DNA from: an uncultured Lachnospiraceae bacterium
GTDB taxonomy: Bacteria > Bacillota > Clostridia > Lachnospirales > Lachnospiraceae
Length of the DNA: 64,000 nucleotides
Direction: 5' to 3'
Assembly (NCBI GenBank): GCA_910586755.1
Contig: CAJUJM010000011.1
Span: 1 to 64,000, forward strand
In this document: in pieces, positions 49,044-56,751 of the stretch
Layout: each line of letters opens with the position of its first letter
Position numbering within the stretch: the first letter of the stretch is position 1
Position numbers and translations under genes: made by a program
The notes under the pieces: generated by a model
Databases searched by the model: none
Told to the model about the DNA's origin: nothing
Seen by the model: the letters and a program-made list of their open reading frames with translations, nothing else

Positions 49044-50907
49044 GTACCGCAATGATCATCACCCCTACATCGGCAAAAATGGCAAGCCACATGTTGGCGA
49101 TCCCCATAGCTCCCAATACCAGACAAATCGCTTTGATACCCAGTGCAAAGACGATATTCTGGTAAACAATTCCCAAACACTTTCTGGAAATTTTAATAGC
49201 CTTTGCAATCTTCATGGGGTCGTCGTCCATCAGTACAATATCGGCGGCCTCAATTGCTGCATCAGAGCCCAAAGCCCCCATGGCAATACCGATATCGGCC
49301 CTGGATAATACCGGGGCGTCGTTGATTCCATCCCCGACAAAAGCCAGCTTGGCCTTCCCTGAAACACCGTATCTTTTGTCTTTTTCTTCCAAAAGCTCTT
49401 CTACTTTCGAAACCTTATGGGCGGGAAGCAGTTCACTGTAAACCTGGTCAATATTCAGATCCGCCGCCACCTGATCCGCCACTTTTTTTGCATCCCCTGT
49501 AAGCATAACGGTCTTCTGGACTCCCGTTTCCTTCAGGGCCTTTACTGCATCTTTGGAGCTTTCCTTTACCACATCCGAGATGACAATGTGACCAGCATAT
49601 TTTCCCCCAATCGCCATATGGACAATGGTGCCGGTGCAGTGGCAATTGATGTAGGAAATGCCAAGCTGCCTCATCAGCTTATCATTTCCTGCCGCTACCG
49701 GAATTTTGTCCACCACGGCAGTGACTCCGTTTCCGCTGATTTCCTCAATATTTTCTACTCTGGAACAATCCAGTTCCTTACCGTATGCCCTCTGGATGCT
49801 TTTACTGATAGGATGAAGGGATGCGCTTTCCGCCAGAGCCGCGTACTCCAGAATTTTCTGGTTTTCCAGCTCATTGTGATGGATTCCATTTACCTCAAAT
49901 ACTCCCTTTGTCAGGGTTCCGGTCTTATCAAACACTACATATTTCGTCTGGGATAAGCTCTCTAAATAGTTGGAGCCCTTTACCAGAATTCCCTCCCTGC
50001 TGGCTCCGCCAATACCCGCAAAAAAGCTTAACGGGATACTGATAACCAGGGCGCAGGGACAGCTGATAACCAGGAAGGTTAAAGCCCGGTAAATCCACAC
50101 GCTCCATTGGGGATCTCCTCCTAAAATTACCATCTGCACCAGGGGAGGAAGGATGGCCAGAGCTAACGCACTGTAGCACACTGCCGGGGTATAATACCGG
50201 GCAAATTTGGTGATAAAGTCCTCGGATTTAGACTTTCTGGTACTGGAATTCTCCACCAGCTCCAGAATCTTTGATGCGGTGGATTCTTCAAATTCTTTGG
50301 TGGTACGGATCCGCAGAACCCGGGTCATATTGATGCACCCGCTGATAATTTCGTCCCCTTCCTTCACCTCTCTGGGAAGGCTTTCACCGGTTAAGGCGCT
50401 GGTATTTAAACTGGAATTCCCCTCTATTACAACGCCGTCAATGGGAACCTTCTCGCCGGGCCGAACTACAATAACAGCGCCGGTTTCCACGTCATCCGGA
50501 TCGACTTTTTTCAGCTTCCCGTCCTCTTCAATATTCGCATAATCCGGGCGGATATCCATAAGAGCGCTGATGTTTTTCCTGCTTTTTCCCACGGCGTAGC
50601 TCTGGAAAAGCTCTCCAATCTGGTAAAAGAGCATAACTGCAATGGCTTCTACATAATCGCCGCTTTCTAACAACCCAATGGCCATAGCTCCAATGGTAGC
50701 CACCGCCATCAGGAAGTTTTCGTCAAACACCTGACGGTTCCGAATACCGTGAAACGCTTTCTTTAAAATATCATATCCGATAATCAGATAGGGAATCAGA
50801 TATAAGGCAAACCGGGTGTAGCCGTCCACCGGCAGAAAAGCCAGCCCTATCATCAAAACTGCCGCTGTAATAATGCGGATCAACATTTTTTTCTGCTTTT
50901 TAGTCAT
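49006..50907 (-). CDS. P1B-type heavy-metal ATPase (Zn/Cd type)
   Basis: The 633-aa export pump has CPC metal site residues 283-285 (SCPCALV), phosphorylated Asp327 in DKTGT, actuator TGES, the HP dipeptide in ESASLHPIS and the hinge GDGINDAP. The late TM block ADVGVMIIAVLNAIR fits the Zn/Cd/Pb group. The N-terminal metal-binding domain is missing. It converges on and overlaps the LacI-type gene by 38 bases. A site resembling ArsR/SmtB operators lies upstream. Confidence 0.93.
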   Translation of the reverse strand: MTKKQKKMLIRIITAAVLMIGLAFLPVDGYTRFALYLIPYLIIGYDILKKAFHGIRNRQVFDENFLMAVATIGAMAIGLLESGDYVEAIAVMLFYQIGELFQSYAVGKSRKNISALMDIRPDYANIEEDGKLKKVDPDDVETGAVIVVRPGEKVPIDGVVIEGNSSLNTSALTGESLPREVKEGDEIISGCINMTRVLRIRTTKEFEESTASKILELVENSSTRKSKSEDFITKFARYYTPAVCYSALALAILPPLVQMVILGGDPQWSVWIYRALTFLVISCPCALVISIPLSFFAGIGGASREGILVKGSNYLESLSQTKYVVFDKTGTLTKGVFEVNGIHHNELENQKILEYAALAESASLHPISKSIQRAYGKELDCSRVENIEEISGNGVTAVVDKIPVAAGNDKLMRQLGISYINCHCTGTIVHMAIGGKYAGHIVISDVVKESSKDAVKALKETGVQKTVMLTGDAKKVADQVAADLNIDQVYSELLPAHKVSKVEELLEEKDKRYGVSGKAKLAFVGDGINDAPVLSRADIGIAMGALGSDAAIEAADIVLMDDDPMKIAKAIKISRKCLGIVYQNIVFALGIKAICLVLGAMGIANMWLAIFADVGVMIIAVLNAIRALFVKKL

Positions 50908-50971
50908 CTCCTGCAGACCTCCTTAACTCAATCCCCCGCTCTTTTCAGCAGGATTATCGGCTCGTATTATC

Positions 50972-50991
50972 ATATGAGCAATCATTCATAT
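50972..50991. promoter_or_regulatory. ArsR/SmtB-like operator upstream of the metal ATPase
   Basis: ATATGAGCAATCATTCATAT has ATATGA and TCATAT inverted ends in the arrangement known for zinc-sensing ArsR-family repressors. No ArsR gene is in the window, so the regulator would be encoded elsewhere. Confidence 0.6.
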
Positions 50992-51049
50992 ATATGATTA
51001 TATTACATAATATACTCTCTTTTTAAAAAAAGTCAAGGGGAAAAAGGTA

Positions 51050-51078
51050 TTGTATAATTTTATATGCTATATTATAAT
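51050..51078 (+). promoter_or_regulatory. Promoter of the HxlR gene
   Basis: TTGTAT (51050-51055), 17 bases and TATAAT (51073-51078), then CAGGAGG at 51094-51100. Confidence 0.65.
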
Positions 51079-51105
51079 CAGAACATAAATTCTCAGGAGG
51101 TTTTT

Positions 51106-51441
51106 ATGCTTACGAAAGAAGAACTGCCCGCCTGTCCGGTAGCAACCACGGTACAGTTAATTGGAAATAAATGGAGACTTTTGATTCTGCGTAATCTGCT
51201 GGAACGTCCTTACCGTTTTAATGAGCTTCTAAAAAGCCTGCCAGGTTTAAGTCAAAAGGTCCTGACAGATAATCTTCGGTTTATGGAATACAGCGGCATC
51301 GTAACCCGCACCGTGTACCCGGAAGTTCCTCCCAAGGTGGAATACGCCCTCAGCGACTTGGGGGAATCCATGCGGCCCATTATAAACGTCTTGGGGGAAT
51401 GGGGAAGTAATTATCAAGATTTGGTGAATGGGAATAAATAA
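51106..51441 (+). CDS. HxlR-family transcription regulator
   Basis: The 111-aa winged-helix protein has the HxlR pattern: Cys10 in PACPVATTV, GNKWRLLILRNLLERPYRFNELLKSLPGLSQKVL, and the wing TRTVYPEVPPKVEYALS. Such regulators often sense thiol stress or aldehydes through the N-terminal Cys. CAGGAGG supports the ATG at 51106. It is divergent from the metal ATPase; whether it controls it is unknown. Confidence 0.93.
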   Translation: MLTKEELPACPVATTVQLIGNKWRLLILRNLLERPYRFNELLKSLPGLSQKVLTDNLRFMEYSGIVTRTVYPEVPPKVEYALSDLGESMRPIINVLGEWGSNYQDLVNGNK

Positions 51442-51444
51442 TAA

Positions 51445-51708
51445 TCAGTTTGTGTAATGGCCTTTGCATGATTTCACAATTATCTGATTATCTGAAATCT
51501 CATAAACTAAACGATTGGCTTCATCAATTCGTCTGCTAAATGATCCGGATTTTCCATATTTTAACAACTCCGGCTTTCCAATTCCTTGTAACGCTCCATC
51601 CCGTTCTATACTTTGTAATAATTGATTAATCTTTTTTACTATCTTTTTATCCTGTGTCTGCCAATAGAGATATTCACTCCACCCATCTTCTGCAAAAGTG
51701 ATTTTCAT
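51445..51708 (-). CDS. YoeB/Txe-family mRNA interferase toxin
   Basis: The 87-aa protein has ITFAEDGWSEYLYWQTQDKKIVKKINQLL, then GKPELLKYGKSGSFSRRIDEANRLVYEI and the final KSCKGHY with the catalytic His. All YoeB elements are present, so the toxin looks intact, unlike the relic at 25 kb. It follows the antitoxin gene by 3 bases. Confidence 0.94.
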   Translation of the reverse strand: MKITFAEDGWSEYLYWQTQDKKIVKKINQLLQSIERDGALQGIGKPELLKYGKSGSFSRRIDEANRLVYEISDNQIIVKSCKGHYTN

Positions 51709-51711
51709 AAA

Positions 51712-51969
51712 CTACTCCTCCATGGCCAGAAGTTCATCCATGGTTTTCGTTACCACCTGTCCATTTTTAATCTGTTCATCTGCCTTGTTTAATTTTGCCA
51801 GATACTCAACATTTTTTTTAGCTTTTGCCAATTCATTATACTCTGATTCTGATATGATAACGACATTCTTATTCTCCTTACGAGATACAATCACCGGCTC
51901 CCCGCTAAACGCCATATCAAAGTATTTTTTTATATTTGCTCTTACATCCATCTGTTTTGTCGCAATCAT
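51712..51969 (-). CDS. Phd/YefM-family antitoxin
   Basis: The 85-aa protein has the Phd/YefM N-terminal DNA-binding fold (DVRANIKKYFDMAFSGEPVIVSRKENKNVVIISESEYNEL in overlapping blocks) and a C-terminal toxin-binding tail. GGAGG precedes the ATG. It neutralises the YoeB-type toxin downstream and represses the pair. Confidence 0.93.
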   Translation of the reverse strand: MIATKQMDVRANIKKYFDMAFSGEPVIVSRKENKNVVIISESEYNELAKAKKNVEYLAKLNKADEQIKNGQVVTKTMDELLAMEE

Positions 51970-52060
51970 CCCGCGCCTCCTTCCGTACTTGAAACAGTAC
52001 TATTTCTCGTACTTAATATTATATGCCTGTGCCATATGTTAGTCAAGAATTAAATCTATA

Positions 52061-52104
52061 AAAACCCTTGCAAGTAGTGGGTCAACCTCCCTTGCAAGGG
52101 TTTT
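52061..52104. terminator. Bidirectional intrinsic terminator
   Basis: AAAACCCTTGCAAG and CTTGCAAGGGTTTT pair perfectly around a 16-base loop between the antitoxin promoter region and the end of the anti-sigma gene. Confidence 0.85.
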
Positions 52105-52168
52105 CTTTCCAATAGCTATTTTCTTTTATATGCGGTAGTGGGTCTGCTTCCTGGCATATGCAGGTTTG

Positions 52169-52993
52169 CTATTTCATAACCTCCTTAGCCATCTCTATCA
52201 TCTCATTTTGAGTCAGCGTAGTGTCAAAGGACATTAAATTATAGCTTATTCCGTCTGCGCTCCACATTACCGTAGAGACAATCATTTCTTCAACCTGAGC
52301 GCTGCCATAGCTGATATACAGTTCTCCGGCTGCCTCAGCCGCCTTGTCTGCCTCTGTCAGCTCATAGGACGGGGGAACGAATTTATAATGATCCTGCTGG
52401 AAGTGGTAGCCCCCGTTGGCGGAACCTTCATCTCCCGGCCGGGCCTTCCCCTGTCTTAAGCTTACGTCTGCCATACCTGCTTTTTGGTATACCAGGTCCA
52501 TCTCCACCGGAAGCCCGGTCTCATTGCCCTGCTCATCGACTCCGGCCACATGAACCGGCCGGCCGCTCTGAAAGGTAAATCCGTTTTCAAAGGTTTCCGG
52601 CCCTTTTATCTCAAAGGGGATCCCATACTCCTTCTTTACTCTGGCAATCTCCCCATAGGAAGTAAATTCTTCATTTACGCTGCTATGGCTGACAGTTCCG
52701 GAAAACTTTCCGGCCGCCATTGCCGCTGCGCTCCCTAAGATGCACATGGCTGCCGCAATTAATGTGACTTTTTTTACGCTCCATTTTGAATGTTTCATAG
52801 GTTTCTCCTCCTTTATTCGATCCATCACCTGCTGTCTCAAAGCTTTTTCTCTGGCCTCCATCCAGGCGGATTCTCCCCTGCTTTCAGCCAGGCTGAAGGT
52901 ATCCGCCTCATTCTGCAGGGCTTCCCGGATCTGGTTGTCCAGTTCTTCCTGCCAAAGGCTCTTGTGTATGTTCTTCTCATATGTTTCTCTCAC
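52169..52993 (-). CDS. Putative anti-sigma factor, single-pass membrane protein
   Basis: The 274-aa protein has an acidic cytoplasmic N-terminus (1-70), one TM (about 74-93; VTLIAAAMCILGSAAAMAAG) and an extracytoplasmic domain of about 180 residues resembling DUF4179/DUF4367-type domains. Its ATG overlaps the stop of the ECF sigma coding region (ATGA), the usual sigma then anti-sigma order. It probably holds the sigma factor at the membrane. No zinc-binding HxxxCxxC is seen. Confidence 0.8.
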   Translation of the reverse strand: MRETYEKNIHKSLWQEELDNQIREALQNEADTFSLAESRGESAWMEAREKALRQQVMDRIKEEKPMKHSKWSVKKVTLIAAAMCILGSAAAMAAGKFSGTVSHSSVNEEFTSYGEIARVKKEYGIPFEIKGPETFENGFTFQSGRPVHVAGVDEQGNETGLPVEMDLVYQKAGMADVSLRQGKARPGDEGSANGGYHFQQDHYKFVPPSYELTEADKAAEAAGELYISYGSAQVEEMIVSTVMWSADGISYNLMSFDTTLTQNEMIEMAKEVMK

Positions 52994-53559
52994 AGCGATA
53001 CCCTCCCTTCTGTAAGGTAAGCTCCGGAAAGCTCCTGACGCAGCCTTTCTCTTGCGCCATAAAGCCGCGATTTTACAGTTCCTTCCAGACAGCCGGATAT
53101 TGTGGCAATCTCTTTTATCCCCATTTCTTCAAAGTAATAAAGAATCACCGCTGTCCGCTGCTTTACCGGTAATTTTTTAATTGCCTCATAAAGCTCCTGG
53201 GATTCTTCCCGGCGTTCTACGCCTCTTGAAACAGGATCCGAAGCTTCTGGCTGGGCGGCATTGCATGCCTCCATGGTGTCTCCTGCCGGATGCTCCCTCC
53301 CCTTTTTCTTTAAATAGCGCCAGGCAATTCGGGTCATCATCCGGATAAGCCAGGTTTTAAAATACTCCGGCTCCCGGATGGTTTTTCTCTTTAAGTAGAC
53401 CTGGACAAAAGTCTCCTGAACAATATCCTCGCTGTCTGCATGATTTCCGGAAATCAGGTAGGCCAGACGCAAAAGATCTCTCTGGTTCTTTTCCATGATT
53501 GTTTCCAGAGCATCCATATCATCTCCAATCATGCGCTGAACCAGTATTTTGTCTTCCAT
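52990..53559 (-). CDS. ECF sigma factor from the internal start of the patatin fusion
   Basis: The ATG at 53559 has an ideal AAGGAGG (53567-53573) 7 bases upstream and gives a 189-aa protein of normal ECF sigma length: region 2 (about 20-90), a linker rich in Glu/Pro and region 4 (about 130-185). It overlaps the anti-sigma gene by 4 bases. The membrane-bound partner would release it on an envelope signal. Confidence 0.7.
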   Translation of the reverse strand: MEDKILVQRMIGDDMDALETIMEKNQRDLLRLAYLISGNHADSEDIVQETFVQVYLKRKTIREPEYFKTWLIRMMTRIAWRYLKKKGREHPAGDTMEACNAAQPEASDPVSRGVERREESQELYEAIKKLPVKQRTAVILYYFEEMGIKEIATISGCLEGTVKSRLYGARERLRQELSGAYLTEGRVSL

Positions 53560-54522
53560 CCCATATCCTCCTTCCTGTTTGGTGCACCTGTCATATAGAG
53601 ACAGCAGCAAAGAAAATGGTTCATACAGTTCAAAATTTTTTGAGGACTCCAATCTCCGAAAGATGGCCGGCAGTTTCTCAATCGTATAGTCATACCCCGC
53701 CTCCATTAAGGCTGTCATAGAGGAAAAGTCCAAAAGTCCTGCGGTTTCCGGAAGTTCTGGCCGTAAAATAAGTACATCCTCCTGGGAATGGCACCGCTCC
53801 AGGCTCTCCCCCCGGATAGAGAAAGATCGGGTCACCACATCCAGGATGGAACTTTTTTCACTGATCCCCAGGTTCTTTCCCACATCTACCCCTATCATCC
53901 TTTTTACTCCCACAGCTGCCAGAAGGCTGGTGGGAAGGTTGTAGGTGACTCCGCCGTCCACCAACATTCTTCCGTCCAGGCTCCTTGGACAGAAAATCCC
54001 GGGAAAGCTGCTGCTGGCCATCATAATCTGGCAGAGCATCCCTCTGTTCTCCCAGTATACCGGCTCCCCGGATACCTGCTTTTCTTTTGCTCCCACCGGA
54101 TGCCGGTTGGTATAGATCACGGTCCGGCCGGAATACAAATCCACTGCCGGAATCAGGATTCCCAGGGTCGAATCCTCTATCCCTTTTCCTTCTGTAATAT
54201 AACAGAGATATTGAAGAAGGCGGTTTCCTTTTAAAAAACCTTTTAAACAGGTGGGCCTCCGGCGCAAAAGCTGGGGGATAAAACGGAGCATCCCCAGATA
54301 GTCCGGGTCTAGATAGCGGGGGCCAAACCGGGCCAGATAGGTTACCTCCTCTCCAATCTGTTCGGGAGTCATTCCCGCTGCCAGGCAACCGGCCACAATG
54401 CTTCCTGCGCTGGTTCCTGCCACCACATCCGGCGCAATCCCCTGTTCATAAAGGGCCTTTAGAACCCCCACATGGGCTGCTCCCTTTGCTCCGCCTCCTG
54501 ACAAAGCCAAACCAAGCTTCAT
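52990..54522 (-). CDS. Patatin-like phospholipase fused in frame to an ECF sigma factor
   Basis: This is one uninterrupted 510-codon frame. Residues 1-300 form a patatin domain: oxyanion loop GGGAKG (9-14), nucleophile Ser38 in GTSAG and Asp189 in DGG. Residues 322-510 form an ECF sigma factor: region 2 with ADSEDIVQETFVQVY and region 4 with GIKEIATISGCLEGTVKSRL. The two parts meet at SLYDRCTKQEGGYG, where the DNA also encodes AAGGAGG 7 bases before ATG322. The gene may give both a fusion and a free sigma factor, or the patatin stop codon may have been lost. Confidence 0.85.
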   Translation of the reverse strand: MKLGLALSGGGAKGAAHVGVLKALYEQGIAPDVVAGTSAGSIVAGCLAAGMTPEQIGEEVTYLARFGPRYLDPDYLGMLRFIPQLLRRRPTCLKGFLKGNRLLQYLCYITEGKGIEDSTLGILIPAVDLYSGRTVIYTNRHPVGAKEKQVSGEPVYWENRGMLCQIMMASSSFPGIFCPRSLDGRMLVDGGVTYNLPTSLLAAVGVKRMIGVDVGKNLGISEKSSILDVVTRSFSIRGESLERCHSQEDVLILRPELPETAGLLDFSSMTALMEAGYDYTIEKLPAIFRRLESSKNFELYEPFSLLLSLYDRCTKQEGGYGMEDKILVQRMIGDDMDALETIMEKNQRDLLRLAYLISGNHADSEDIVQETFVQVYLKRKTIREPEYFKTWLIRMMTRIAWRYLKKKGREHPAGDTMEACNAAQPEASDPVSRGVERREESQELYEAIKKLPVKQRTAVILYYFEEMGIKEIATISGCLEGTVKSRLYGARERLRQELSGAYLTEGRVSL

Positions 54523-54628
54523 ACCTCTCTCCTGAAATTCATATTCCTTTCCATCAGTTTATTCTAAGAGAGTCCGGTAAATTCAGTTTCCGGTGAGGTG
54601 GTTTCCCTCAAAATTTTTCTCAATAAAA

Positions 54629-54679
54629 ATATTGCCCCGGCAGGCAGGGCTTTCTCCCTTTTATCTGCCGGAGCAATAT
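54629..54679 (-). terminator. Intrinsic terminator after the Crp gene
   Basis: On the minus strand ATATTGCTCCGGCAG and CTGCCGGGGCAATAT pair with one mismatch, followed by TTTTTATTG, just after the stop codon at 54684. Confidence 0.85.
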
Positions 54680-54683
54680 CCTC

Positions 54684-55349
54684 TTACACGATCTTTAACA
54701 GAAACCAATTTCTTTTTGCTTCCAGAAATCCTTCCTTCTGAAGCTTTCCCAGCTCGCTGGACATGGCGCTTCTATCTACCGCCAGATAATCTGCCAGCTC
54801 CTGTCTGCTAAAAGGCACCTCAAAAGAAGGTCCTCCATTTTTCACCGCTTCCTCAGAGAGGTAGGATAACAGCTTTTCCCTGGTGGTTTTTCTGGCCATA
54901 TGGCGGATATTCCGATCCATCCGAACATTCTGCTCTGCCAGGATCCGAAGCATGTTCTGAAGCAGACGGTTGTGAAAGCCGCAGGCCAGGTTGCATACAT
55001 TAATCATCCGCTTGTACTCCATAAAGACCACCTCGCACTTGTCCACCGCAATCAGCCCTACCGGAAGAATGGTAGCCTGGGCGCAGGCGAACTCAGGCCC
55101 AAAAAGGCTGCCAGGCCCCAAAATCTCAAACCGTTCCTCCCCGCCCCAGAAATTCTCCCGGATCACCTGACCCATTCCATCTAACATCATGGCAAAGTCT
55201 GTGGCAGCCGTTCCCATACGGCAAATATATTCCCCATCCTCAAACTGCCTCTGGTCTGCCGCCAGGCACTGAAGCATGGGTGGAATCTCTTCATCCCGAA
55301 GTCCGTAAAACAGCGGGGACCTTTTTATCACATGCAAAAAATCATCCAT
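54684..55349 (-). CDS. Crp/Fnr-family transcription regulator
   Basis: The 221-aa protein has a cyclic-nucleotide-binding-type barrel (about 15-125), a dimer helix and a C-terminal winged helix (SRQELADYLAVDRSAMSSELGKLQKEGFL). The phosphate-binding residues of true Crp are not conserved and no four-cysteine Fe-S set is seen, so the signal is unknown. It starts 1 base after argH and ends an operon. Confidence 0.92.
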   Translation of the reverse strand: MDDFLHVIKRSPLFYGLRDEEIPPMLQCLAADQRQFEDGEYICRMGTAATDFAMMLDGMGQVIRENFWGGEERFEILGPGSLFGPEFACAQATILPVGLIAVDKCEVVFMEYKRMINVCNLACGFHNRLLQNMLRILAEQNVRMDRNIRHMARKTTREKLLSYLSEEAVKNGGPSFEVPFSRQELADYLAVDRSAMSSELGKLQKEGFLEAKRNWFLLKIV

Positions 55350-55350
55350 T

Positions 55351-56751
55351 TTAGTTATTTTTCCATCCTTTTTGTTGTATATCCAACAAATTCCTCCGGT
55401 AAATCTCCAATACTTTCTCCATAGCCTTCCGTCCCGGAGCCCCTATGGTGGTCCGCCTCTCTACACAGGCAGTCATACTGACAGCCTGATAAATGTCTTC
55501 CTCAAACACCGGACTGATAGCCTTGTATTCCTCTAAGCTCATGTCATCCAGCCCAATCCCTTTTTCAATACAGAACAGCACCAGCTGGCCCACAATGCCG
55601 TGGGCATCCCGAAATGCCACTCCCTTTCCCACCAGGTAGTCCGCCGCGTCCGTGGCATTGGTAAAGCCGTTTTTGGCGCTGGCCTCCATCACATTTTTAT
55701 TAAATTCCATGGTGGAGATCATTCCGGTAAACAATGCCAGGCAGCCCTTTACCGTGTCAATAGCGTCAAAGGCCGCCTCCTTATCCTCCTGCATATCCTT
55801 ATTGTAGGCCAGAGGCAGACCTTTCATGGTAGTGAGAAGAGATATCAGGGCGCCATAAACCCGCCCGGTCTTACCCCGGATCAGTTCTGCAATATCCGGA
55901 TTCTTTTTCTGAGGCATAATGCTGCTTCCGGTGCTGTAAGAATCGTCAAGCTCTACAAACCGGTATTCATTGGTATTCCAGATAATAATTTCCTCGCAGA
56001 ACCGGCTCAAATGCATGGCAATAACAGACAGGGCAGATAAGAGTTCAATCAGATAATCCCTGTCTGCCACAGAGTCCATGGAGTTTAAGGTAGGCCCGTA
56101 AAACTCCAAAAGCTCTGCCGTATACTCCCTGTCCAGAGGATATGTGGTCCCGGCTAAAGCTCCGGATCCTAATGGACAGTAATTCATCCTCTGGTAAATA
56201 TCAAAAAGCCTCTGGCGATCCCTCTGAAACATCTCAAAATAAGCGCCCATATGGTGGGCCAGGGTAATGGGCTGAGCCTTCTGAAGATGGGTAAACCCCG
56301 GCATAAAGGTATCCAGATTTTCTTCCATAATCTTAAGAAGCTCCTTTAAAAGCTCCTCCAGCAGCCCGCCAATCTCTTTTATCTCGTCCCTGGTATATAA
56401 TTTCATATCCAGGGCCACCTGATCGTTTCGGCTTCTTCCCGTGTGGAGCCGTTTTCCCGCCTCTCCGATTCTCTCTGTCAATGTTTCTTCTACAAAGGAG
56501 TGGATATCCTCTGCTCCGGTGTCAATAGCAAGGCTCCCATTTTCAATATCCTCTAAAATTCCCAAAAGTCCGGCCGTAATCTGATCCTTATCTTCTTCAG
56601 AAATAATTCCCTGCCTGGCAAGCATGGCCACATGTGCCACACTGCCCCGGATATCCTGACGGTAAAGCTTCTGGTCAAAAGACAGAGATTCGTTAAAATT
56701 GTGTACTAATTGATTGGTTTCTTTGGTAAAGCGTCCGCCCCATAGTTTCAT
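55351..56751 (-). CDS. argH: Argininosuccinate lyase ArgH
   Basis: ArgH splits argininosuccinate into arginine and fumarate. The 466-aa length, the opening KLWGGRFTKETNQLVHNFN and the signature SSIMPQKKNPD with the flexible catalytic loop are diagnostic. It overlaps yfhO by 4 bases (ATGA), so it is translated with cell-envelope genes rather than with argG. No ARG box was found directly upstream. Confidence 0.97.
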   Translation of the reverse strand: MKLWGGRFTKETNQLVHNFNESLSFDQKLYRQDIRGSVAHVAMLARQGIISEEDKDQITAGLLGILEDIENGSLAIDTGAEDIHSFVEETLTERIGEAGKRLHTGRSRNDQVALDMKLYTRDEIKEIGGLLEELLKELLKIMEENLDTFMPGFTHLQKAQPITLAHHMGAYFEMFQRDRQRLFDIYQRMNYCPLGSGALAGTTYPLDREYTAELLEFYGPTLNSMDSVADRDYLIELLSALSVIAMHLSRFCEEIIIWNTNEYRFVELDDSYSTGSSIMPQKKNPDIAELIRGKTGRVYGALISLLTTMKGLPLAYNKDMQEDKEAAFDAIDTVKGCLALFTGMISTMEFNKNVMEASAKNGFTNATDAADYLVGKGVAFRDAHGIVGQLVLFCIEKGIGLDDMSLEEYKAISPVFEEDIYQAVSMTACVERRTTIGAPGRKAMEKVLEIYRRNLLDIQQKGWKNN

